Positions 1 to 4,978 of a stretch of 5,056 nucleotides of DNA are shown in pieces. The notes beneath the pieces are model-generated. The model saw only the letters and a list, made by a program, of their open reading frames with translations, searched no databases and was not told where the DNA came from. Positions within the stretch are counted from its first letter, which is position 1. The number at the start of each line of letters is the position of its first letter. Where the stretch lies: the NCBI GenBank assembly GCA_025363695.1, contig JANYDI010000141.1:1-5056 (forward strand). The letters are read 5' to 3'. A program made the translations under genes and the position numbers. The stretch comes from Opitutia bacterium. Lineage in GTDB: Bacteria; Verrucomicrobiota; Verrucomicrobiia; Opitutales; JANYDI01.

Positions 1-50
1 AACCCAGGGCTTACGCCCTGGGCTACGATCTGCCGGCCCTTCAGGCCTCC
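1..50. repeat. REP-like double hairpin at window edge
   Basis: Positions 3-10 (CCCAGGGC) pair perfectly with 15-22 (GCCCTGGG) around a TTAC loop. A second short stem follows: GGCC at 35-38 pairs with GGCC at 44-47 around a five-base loop. Two adjacent GC-rich hairpins in a non-coding, otherwise AT-rich stretch are typical of REP-like elements mobilised by RAYT (IS200-type) proteins. From memory, very similar sequences are scattered through planctomycete and verrucomicrobial genomes, but I could not check this. The first stem could instead be the terminator of a gene lying upstream of the window. No T tract follows it on the plus strand. Confidence 0.55.
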
Positions 51-196
51 TTATGTGTGGTTTATTGGATAGCTTAACTGATCCACGGGCCCTAAAATAT
101 CAATCCTTAATTACAAAAAAATTTCCTTCACAGAACCTAAGAACTTATCTTTGTAAATTAACTCGACAAATCCCTTGATGTTTTTTAGTAAAAATC

Positions 197-967
197 ATGA
201 TCAGAAAAACCCTTTATTTACTCGCCGCACTGTGCCTCCCTTCCTGCGCCCTAGCGATGCAGACGGATGAAACGGCGTCCACCACTCTGAATACGACAGA
301 AAGCCAGCTTTCGTTGTTGGAGCAATTTCCTCCTGAAATCATCGTCATGGTCCTTGATTATCTGGACCCAGAGAGCAAGAAGGCCTTATTCCTGGCGAGC
401 AAAGGGCTGTATGATTTAAGGTATCTGTCGACAAGGATAACCTTGATTCACAGGCGGGGTATTCCTTGTCTTTTAAAGATGCCAAGGCTGAATGCGCTCG
501 ACATAGATTGCGATCTGGGCTCGAAGGCTATCCTTGCGCCTATATTAGAAAAACTGAAAATTGTGGTATTTTTCCGTAATCACGTAAGAACTGCAGACCT
601 AGAAGCCTTGAGAGGATCGACGCAATTGCGGGAGCTCGACCTCTCCTATACTCACGTGACCAATGAGGACCTGAGCCACCTGACAGGGTTGGTAAATTTG
701 CAAAAACTCAATTTGAGAAGCTGTCCTTACGTGAGTAGCGATGGATTAAGAGCTATGGGGGCGATGGAAAACTTGCAACACCTCGACCTGCGTGAGACCG
801 ATATCAAGCTAAACAGGAAGGATCTTGATTTTCTCACAGGAGTTCCAAATGTGCGTTACCTTGGCTTAAACAGGGCCATTATAAGCGATGAGGTTCTGGC
901 GGTTTTGAGAGTATTAGAGCTCTGCTTGCCGCACTTGCAGCGATTCGACCTATCCATATATCCTTAA
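197..967 (+). CDS. Secreted F-box and leucine-rich-repeat protein, candidate host-directed effector
   Basis: This is a 256-residue protein of unknown specific function. Residues 1-20 look like a Sec signal peptide: a basic MIRK start, a hydrophobic core, and an ALA cleavage site before Met21. Cys17 lies in LPSC, a poor lipobox, so lipoprotein status is possible but less likely. Residues 41-75 match the F-box pattern: FPPEII, then LDYLDPES, then ALFLASKGLYDL. From about residue 96 onward are leucine-rich repeats, clearest at 139-226 (LRELDLSYTHVT, LQKLNLRSCPYVS, LQHLDLRETDI), spaced 24-28 residues as in the cysteine-containing LRR class. In eukaryotes F-box/LRR proteins bind Skp1 and recruit substrates to SCF ubiquitin ligases. 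Bacterial versions occur in Legionella and amoeba-associated chlamydiae. A host-ubiquitin role is therefore inferred, not shown. The start ATG is the only one compatible with the signal peptide, and no clear Shine-Dalgarno site precedes it. Its stop overlaps the start of comF. Confidence 0.85.
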   Translation: MIRKTLYLLAALCLPSCALAMQTDETASTTLNTTESQLSLLEQFPPEIIVMVLDYLDPESKKALFLASKGLYDLRYLSTRITLIHRRGIPCLLKMPRLNALDIDCDLGSKAILAPILEKLKIVVFFRNHVRTADLEALRGSTQLRELDLSYTHVTNEDLSHLTGLVNLQKLNLRSCPYVSSDGLRAMGAMENLQHLDLRETDIKLNRKDLDFLTGVPNVRYLGLNRAIISDEVLAVLRVLELCLPHLQRFDLSIYP

Positions 968-1683
968 TGAAACGGCTCCTTAAAGGCCTGATGGACTTGG
1001 TGTTCCCAAGGCACTGCGTTGGCTGTGGCTGCGCCTGTGAGGGCCATGAGAACTACCTGTGCGCGCGTTGCTTTAGGACACTACGCTTTATGACGGAGCC
1101 TCGCTGTCGTACCTGTGGCCTGGCCTTTGAGGGAGCCGTAGAGGCGGGGAGTCAGCGCCGCTGCCCGGGATGCGTGGCTTTGGAGCCGCTTTTTGACTGG
1201 GGCTTCAGCCTCTTGCCCTTTGAAGACGTAGGCCAGCGCCTCGTGCATACCCTTAAGTACAAAAGTGGCCTGTTTTTGAAAAATGACCTCAGGCGGCTCC
1301 TTGGACAAACACCTAAAGATTTCCTTAAAGATACTTATTTGGTTCCAGTCCCTTTGCACAAAAAACGCCAGCGCGCCCGAGGGTTTAACCAAAGTCATTT
1401 TTTAGCTGAAGTTTTAGTCCAGGAAACTCAGGCTTTGGCCGTTGTACCGCTGCTGGAGCGGGTTCGAGCCACGCAAACGCAAGTGGGCCTCAGGCGCGAT
1501 CAGCGAGCTGAAAATGTTAAGAACGCTTTTGCCTTGAATTGCAATGTCAACTGGGATAAGGATGGAACTTACGTACTCGTGGACGACGTTTATACCACTG
1601 GAGCCACTCTCCAGGCTTGCGCTCAGGTGCTCCACCAAGGGGGCATTCGCAAGCTACGTGTTTGGACCCTCGCTCACGGATAG
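967..1683 (+). CDS. comF: ComF family protein (phosphoribosyltransferase fold, competence-associated)
   Basis: At 238 residues this is the normal full length for the ComF/GntX family. The N-terminal part carries paired cysteines expected to bind zinc: C17/C20, C32/C35, C47/C50 and C66/C69. The C-terminal half is a type I phosphoribosyltransferase domain. It has the RARGFNQS motif (136-143), the TQVGLRRDQRAEN segment (171-183), and the PRPP-binding loop VLVDDVYTTGAT (203-214), whose two aspartates and TTGAT are intact. ComF is needed for natural transformation in several bacteria, acting in the cytoplasm on incoming single-stranded DNA together with recombination and primosome proteins. Its substrate is uncertain. 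The start codon shares one base with the stop of the preceding gene (TAATG), which suggests translational coupling, and no separate promoter is evident. accD begins 40 bp downstream. The family call is secure; an actual competence role in this organism is inferred. Confidence 0.93.
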   Translation: MKRLLKGLMDLVFPRHCVGCGCACEGHENYLCARCFRTLRFMTEPRCRTCGLAFEGAVEAGSQRRCPGCVALEPLFDWGFSLLPFEDVGQRLVHTLKYKSGLFLKNDLRRLLGQTPKDFLKDTYLVPVPLHKKRQRARGFNQSHFLAEVLVQETQALAVVPLLERVRATQTQVGLRRDQRAENVKNAFALNCNVNWDKDGTYVLVDDVYTTGATLQACAQVLHQGGIRKLRVWTLAHG

Positions 1684-1723
1684 GAACTTGACATAAGCCT
1701 ACTGTGAAGACAGGCTCCAACCT

Positions 1724-2575
1724 ATGACGCTTTTTAGCAAACCCAGCTACTCAACGCTTCCCGGCAAGAAAAGGGAGATCCCCGAAGGCTTGTGGACCAA
1801 GTGTCCGCTCTCGGGTGCCATGGTTTATCGGAAGGACCTTGAGGACAACCTGATGGTGGTCCCTCAAAGCGGCTATCACTTCCCGCTGGCCGCTCCACAG
1901 CGCATCGCCTCCTTGGTCGATGAAGGCAGCTTTGAGCCCTGGGATAGCAGCATGCGCTCTGTGGATGTTTTGCAATTCAGCGCCAAGGAATCCTATACCA
2001 GCAAGTTGGAGTCCTACCAAAAACGCACAGGCGTTATGGATGCGGTCATCTGTGGTCGCGCCTGCCTTGAGGGGATGCCCATCAGCCTGAGCGTTATGGA
2101 CTTTCGTTTCCTGGGCGGTAGCATGGGCAGTGTCGTTGGGGAAAAAATTACCCGGGCCATAGAACGTGCTATTGAGCTAAGCATCCCCGTAGTCATCGTT
2201 TCCAGTAGCGGCGGAGCCCGCATGTACGAAGGCATTTTGAGCCTCATGCAAATGGCCAAAACCAGCGCTGCGCTCGGGCGATTAGCTCAAAAAAAACTGC
2301 CCTATATTTCCGTTTTAACCAACCCTACCACCGCGGGCGTCATGGCCAGCTATGCCTCCCTGGGCGATCTCATTTTAGCCGAACCCGGCGCCATGGTAGG
2401 CTTCGCAGGCCTACGTGTCATCAAGGATACCTCCCAGCAGGAGCTCCCCGAAGGGTTTCAAACCGCAGAATTTGTCCTCAAGCACGGCCTCATCGACGGC
2501 ATCGTCCCCCGCAAGGAGTTGAGAGGGCGTGTTATTTTTTTGCTGAAAGGGCTAGGGGGAGGGCTAAGGGCTTAA
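1724..2575 (+). CDS. accD: Acetyl-CoA carboxylase carboxyltransferase subunit beta, zinc-ribbon cysteines lost
   Basis: At 283 residues this is the usual AccD length. With AccA it forms the carboxyltransferase that moves CO2 from biotinylated AccB to acetyl-CoA, making malonyl-CoA for fatty acid synthesis in the cytoplasm. The crotonase-fold core is clear: DFRFLGGSMGSVVGEK (126-141), SSGGARMYEG (161-170), SLMQMAKTSAALGRL (173-187), and ILAEPGAMVGFAGLRVI (217-233) followed by LPEGFQTAEF. The N-terminal region aligns with the zinc ribbon, but only C27 remains; the other three positions are S30, V46 and S49. I recall such cysteine loss in Verrucomicrobiota and Alphaproteobacteria. Two local oddities are TTAGV where TTGGV is usual (202-206) and GFAGLRVI where GFAGPRVI is usual (226-233). 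The last 10 or so residues (KGLGGGLRA) are encoded by the G-rich repeat that continues downstream. No strong Shine-Dalgarno site precedes the ATG. accA is not in the window. Confidence 0.96.
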   Translation: MTLFSKPSYSTLPGKKREIPEGLWTKCPLSGAMVYRKDLEDNLMVVPQSGYHFPLAAPQRIASLVDEGSFEPWDSSMRSVDVLQFSAKESYTSKLESYQKRTGVMDAVICGRACLEGMPISLSVMDFRFLGGSMGSVVGEKITRAIERAIELSIPVVIVSSSGGARMYEGILSLMQMAKTSAALGRLAQKKLPYISVLTNPTTAGVMASYASLGDLILAEPGAMVGFAGLRVIKDTSQQELPEGFQTAEFVLKHGLIDGIVPRKELRGRVIFLLKGLGGGLRA

Positions 2576-2587
2576 GGGCTAAGGGGC
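2548..2587. repeat. Degenerate AGGGCTA repeat spanning the accD stop
   Basis: AGGGCTA occurs at 2548-2554, 2560-2566 and 2575-2581, separated by short G-rich or TAAGGG spacers. The first two copies lie inside the accD reading frame and encode its glycine-rich tail; the third overlaps the stop codon. The motif continues directly into the first hairpin of the intergenic palindromic element and recurs beside the hairpin after ispG (4925-4931). It looks like the edge of a repeat family that has reached into the gene. Confidence 0.6.
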
Positions 2588-2602
2588 ACTCGTGCCCCTT
2601 AG
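2579..2602 (+). terminator. GC-rich hairpin just after accD (hairpin A)
   Basis: An 11-bp perfect stem (CTAAGGGGCAC with GTGCCCCTTAG) closes on a two-base TC gap, four bases after the accD stop codon. The position suits transcription termination or 3' end protection of the accD message. No T tract follows (the next bases are GATCCCC), so it is not a canonical intrinsic terminator. It is also the outer arm of the palindromic element, which may be the whole explanation. Confidence 0.4.
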
Positions 2603-2608
2603 GATCCC

Positions 2609-2666
2609 CTATCAGGTAGCGATTTTATAAAATGCAGGGCATTTTAATAAAATCGCTACCTGGTAG
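2609..2666. repeat. Long AT-rich hairpin B
   Basis: The left arm, 2609-2635, pairs with 2639-2666 around a three-base AGG loop. The stem has one single-base bulge and one G-T pair. The outer part reads CAGGTAGCGATTTTAT and the inner part ends in AAAATGC. It is the partner of hairpin B' at 2780-2832, which has different outer bases but the same ATTTTATAAAATGC core. Differing bases on one arm are matched by compensating bases on the other, which suggests that the fold itself has been maintained or regenerated. Confidence 0.8.
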
Positions 2667-2678
2667 AATATACTAAGC

Positions 2679-2762
2679 CCCCCACAGATTCCTTCGGAAT
2701 CGAGGAATGCATTCCAAGGCAATCCATAAAATACACCCGGATCGCTTCGCGATCTGTGGGGG
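2679..2762. repeat. Central stem with three internal palindromes
   Basis: CCCCCACAGAT (2679-2689) pairs perfectly with ATCTGTGGGGG (2752-2762). Just inside lie two look-alike mini hairpins, GATTCC-TTC-GGAATC (2687-2701) and GATCGC-TTC-GCGATC (2740-2754). They share the same TTC loop and compete with the outer stem for the GAT/ATC bases. Between them is a perfect 12-bp palindrome, GGAATGCATTCC (2704-2715). The alternative pairings would allow two mutually exclusive folds, but no regulatory role is shown. Confidence 0.7.
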
Positions 2763-2779
2763 TGCCTTGTATCGCCTTA

Positions 2780-2832
2780 CCGATAGGCAATTTTACTAAA
2801 ATGCGCTAGCATTTTATAAAATTGCCTATCGG
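2780..2832. repeat. Long AT-rich hairpin B'
   Basis: Positions 2780-2804 pair with 2809-2832 around a four-base loop, with one bulged C. The outer stem is CCGATAGGCAATTTT and the inner stem ends in AAAATGC. It mirrors hairpin B in position and core sequence within the nested element. The TATAAA within its right arm (2815-2820) resembles a -10 box, but no matched -35 box was found. Confidence 0.8.
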
Positions 2833-2839
2833 AGGGGAT

Positions 2840-2863
2840 CCAAGGGGCGCAAGCGCCCCTTGG
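2840..2863. repeat. GC-rich hairpin A', copy 1 of a shared 20-bp palindrome
   Basis: CCAAGGGGCGC pairs with GCGCCCCTTGG around a two-base AA gap. The core AAGGGGCGCAAGCGCCCCTT (2842-2861) is identical to 4931-4950 downstream of ispG. It is also closely related to hairpin A after accD, where base changes in the two arms compensate each other. It forms the right-hand end of the palindromic element. Confidence 0.8.
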
Positions 2864-2864
2864 C

Positions 2865-2886
2865 CCTTTCCTTTCCTTTCCTTTCC
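2865..2886. repeat. (CCTTT)4 short tandem repeat upstream of ispG
   Basis: There are four perfect CCTTT units plus a trailing CC, directly after the palindromic element and 16 bases before the ispG ATG. It lies in the untranslated leader where a ribosome binding site would be expected, and it contains no purine-rich Shine-Dalgarno motif. Copy-number slippage could alter leader length. No functional effect is shown. Confidence 0.85.
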
Positions 2887-2901
2887 ATTTCAAAATCTAC
2901 C

Positions 2902-4902
2902 ATGACTGAAGAAAAAACCCATCCCTACTGCGTTTCGCGTTTTTACGCGTGCCGGTGGCCTACGCGGCGAGTCAGCGTGGGGGGCCTGGGGATTGGTGGG
3001 GGTGAGCCTGTGCGGGTGCAGTCGATGACGACGACGCCTACGCAAGATGTGGTGGCCACGGTCAAACAGGTCTTGGCATTGGCACAGGCGGGCTGTGAGC
3101 TTGTGCGCATTACGGCCCAAACCATTGCAGCAGCCAAGGCTTTGGGGGATATCCGCAAGGCGCTTAGACAGGCGGGCTGTACGGTCCCGCTGGTGGCGGA
3201 TATCCACTTTTTGCCTCAAGCGGCCTTGGAAGCGGCTAAGCATGTCGATAAGGTACGGATAAATCCGGGGAATTTTGCCGATCGTAAAAAGTTTGCCCTA
3301 CGTGAGTATACGGATTCCCAGTATACGCAGGAATTGGAACGGCTTTACGCGGTGTTTTCTCCGCTGGTATTGCGTTGTAAGCAAGAAGGCTGCGCTTTGC
3401 GTATCGGGACTAATCATGGTTCTTTGTCGGATCGCATTATGAATCGCTACGGGGATACGCCTTTGGGGATGGTCGCTTCGGCGTTGGAATTTTTGGAAAT
3501 TGCCGAAAGCCATGGCTATTATTCGATGATCCTGTCCATGAAGGCGAGCAATCCCAAGGTCATGCTGCAGGCTTATCGCCTGTCTGTGGCGATGATGCAC
3601 GAGCGCGGGATGGCGTACCCCTTGCATTTGGGGGTGACGGAAGCCGGGGCAGGGGAGGATGCGCGGATCAAAAGCGCCATGGGGATAGGAACTTTGCTGG
3701 AAGAAGGCCTGGGCGACACGATTCGTGTTTCCCTGACTGAGGACCCCTTGGCTGAGCTGCCTGTGGCGCGGCTTTTAGCCCAAAGGGCCATGAAGCTTTG
3801 GGAACAGACCCAAAGGGAACACCCACGGGAGCGGTCTGTTTTTGAGCCGCTCCCCAAGGACCTTCCGACGCCCTATGCCTATGAACGCCGCGAAATTACA
3901 CCGCTGACCTTGGCTCCCGGAATGATTTTGAAATCGGATGCCGTTCCGCGCGTGCTGCTTCCGCTGGTACATCCTTTCGAAGAGGAAACGCTGGCGCTTC
4001 AGGCACTCAATGCAGAGCAGACGCCGCTTGAAGGCCTGCTGTTTACCTCGCAGTCGCGTGTTGTGCCGGCTTGGGAGTCCGCTGCATTTTTGGCGCAAGC
4101 GGAGGTCAGTGAGCCGGAGCTTTGGCCAAAGATTGCACACAAAACGATGATTCTGTGCCTCAAGGAGCACACCCTAAAAAACATAGCCCATTTTGAGCTT
4201 TATGCCCAAAAATACCCCCAAGCCGTTTTAGCTCTGGACGCCAGCCCCACGGCGCTCATGCCCTACGTAGCTGCCATAAAACAAATAAAAAGGCTGATAT
4301 TTACCCTAAGCGCTCCCTTGCCCGGCTACCACGGGCTTGGCAGTTGGCGCTTACTGGCTGATTGGTTGCGCCAGGAGGGGATTCAAGCGCCTTTGTGGCT
4401 GCGCCTGACACAGGCTTTCGTAGACGGCAGCAGTGACGAAGCCTGTCTTTTGCAGGCCAGTCAATTAGCGGGAGGCCTCCTGTGTGAAGGCCTAGGCGAC
4501 CTCATCAGCGTGGAGTTCCCGCAGCGTTCCTTGCAACATGCGCACACCCTGAGCTACAACCTCCTTCAAGGAGCCCGCGCGCGTTCGAGTAAAACCGAAT
4601 TCGTGGCCTGCCCAAGCTGTGGTCGTACCCTATTTGATCTCCAAAGCACGACAGAAAAAATTCAAAAACACACCGGACACCTCAAGGGCGTTACCATCGC
4701 CATCATGGGCTGTATCGTTAATGGTCCTGGCGAGATGGCCGATGCCCACTTTGGCTACGTCGGCGGTGCCCCAGGGAAGATTAACCTCTACAAGGGCAAA
4801 ACTTGCGTTGAGTACAATATCCCCGAAGCGCAGGCCCTCGAGGCGCTGGTTGGGTTAATAAAAAAAGAGAATATGTGGTTTGAGGGGCGCATTGGGGGTT
4901 GA
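2902..4902 (+). CDS. ispG: 4-hydroxy-3-methylbut-2-enyl diphosphate synthase, long form with insertion domain
   Basis: IspG (GcpE) reductively converts MEcPP to HMBPP in the MEP isoprenoid pathway, using a [4Fe-4S] cluster. This 666-residue protein is far longer than the roughly 370-420 residues of the common bacterial form. The N-terminal TIM barrel (to about residue 300) contains PVRVQSMTTT, VADIHF (ending at 103), RINPGN (119-124), RIGTNHGS (167-174) and EGLGDTIRVSLTEDP. Residues of about 300-560 are the extra insertion domain known from plant, Chlamydia and Bacteroidetes enzymes. The C-terminal cluster domain has C570 and C573 (ACPSCGR), C604 and E611 (GCIVNGPGE), all ligands intact. The frame is open upstream to a TTG at 2860, but that start would translate the CCTTT repeat and lies in a hairpin, so ATG 2902 is preferred. 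There is no clear Shine-Dalgarno site. The sequence most resembles chlamydial and verrucomicrobial versions, by recollection only. Confidence 0.96.
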   Translation: MTEEKTHPYCVSRFYACRWPTRRVSVGGLGIGGGEPVRVQSMTTTPTQDVVATVKQVLALAQAGCELVRITAQTIAAAKALGDIRKALRQAGCTVPLVADIHFLPQAALEAAKHVDKVRINPGNFADRKKFALREYTDSQYTQELERLYAVFSPLVLRCKQEGCALRIGTNHGSLSDRIMNRYGDTPLGMVASALEFLEIAESHGYYSMILSMKASNPKVMLQAYRLSVAMMHERGMAYPLHLGVTEAGAGEDARIKSAMGIGTLLEEGLGDTIRVSLTEDPLAELPVARLLAQRAMKLWEQTQREHPRERSVFEPLPKDLPTPYAYERREITPLTLAPGMILKSDAVPRVLLPLVHPFEEETLALQALNAEQTPLEGLLFTSQSRVVPAWESAAFLAQAEVSEPELWPKIAHKTMILCLKEHTLKNIAHFELYAQKYPQAVLALDASPTALMPYVAAIKQIKRLIFTLSAPLPGYHGLGSWRLLADWLRQEGIQAPLWLRLTQAFVDGSSDEACLLQASQLAGGLLCEGLGDLISVEFPQRSLQHAHTLSYNLLQGARARSSKTEFVACPSCGRTLFDLQSTTEKIQKHTGHLKGVTIAIMGCIVNGPGEMADAHFGYVGGAPGKINLYKGKTCVEYNIPEAQALEALVGLIKKENMWFEGRIGG

Positions 4903-4925
4903 TGCTTCGGAATGGAAGTGAAGAA

Positions 4926-4955
4926 GGGCTAAGGGGCGCAAGCGCCCCTTAGCCC
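4926..4955 (+). terminator. GC-rich hairpin after ispG, copy 2 of the shared palindrome
   Basis: GGGCTAAGGGGCGC pairs perfectly with GCGCCCCTTAGCCC around an AA gap, 23 bases after the ispG stop codon. The inner 20 bases equal those at 2842-2861. The outer GGGCTAAGGGG matches the repeat next to the accD stop. The TTCTTC that follows is too poor in T for a classic terminator and is itself part of the fold-back. It is probably a real genomic hairpin repeat, with possible termination activity, from which the longer perfect inverted repeat springs. Confidence 0.5.
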
Positions 4956-4978
4956 TTCTTCACTTCCATTCCGAAGCA

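Larger units (their letters stand above)
2576..2867. repeat. Nested palindromic element with terminal inverted repeats (MITE- or REP-cluster-like)
   Basis: This non-coding block fills nearly all of the accD-ispG gap. Its outer 58-60 bases at each end are imperfect inverted copies of one another. Reading inward from either end, the order is GGGCYAAGGGGC with a GC-rich hairpin, then GGATCCCCT, then a longer AT-rich hairpin ending in ATTTTATAAAATGC. Each arm is itself palindromic, so the block folds as hairpin A, hairpin B, a central structure bracketed by CCCCCACAGAT and ATCTGTGGGGG, hairpin B' and hairpin A'. There is no open reading frame inside. A convincing target-site duplication is not visible. 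It could be a non-autonomous mobile element, a bacterial interspersed mosaic element, or a structured transcript between accD and ispG. The arrangement is seen directly; the element class is inferred. Confidence 0.75.

Noticed and set aside
17..50. Possible tRNA or small RNA in the GC-rich leader region
   Set aside because: There is no cloverleaf, anticodon arm or CCA end. The hairpins are explained as a REP-like repeat.
93..155. AT-rich candidates for a promoter of the F-box gene (TAAAAT at 93-98, TTCACA at 127-132 followed by TTTGTA)
   Set aside because: None has both hexamers in reasonable form at the right spacing. A promoter probably lies in 51-196 but cannot be placed.
1688..1693. Perfect -35 hexamer TTGACA between comF and accD
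   Set aside because: At 16-18 bases downstream the sequence is ACAGGCTCC, with nothing like a -10 box, so it is not supported as a promoter.
2014..2259. Minus-strand open frame inside accD, and similar antisense frames inside comF and ispG
   Set aside because: These are shadows of strongly coding plus-strand genes. They show no recognisable family and no separate control signals.
2576..2867. CRISPR array or attachment site in the intergenic palindromes
   Set aside because: The repeats are inverted, unequal in length and lack regular spacers. There is no cas or integrase gene nearby.
2860..2901. TTG-started N-terminal extension of IspG
   Set aside because: It would translate a CCTTT microsatellite and start inside a hairpin, and it adds 14 residues that do not resemble the start of the family.
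4620..4858. Plus-strand alternate-frame open frame within the ispG 3' end
   Set aside because: It overlaps the conserved iron-sulfur domain of IspG in another frame and has no support of its own.
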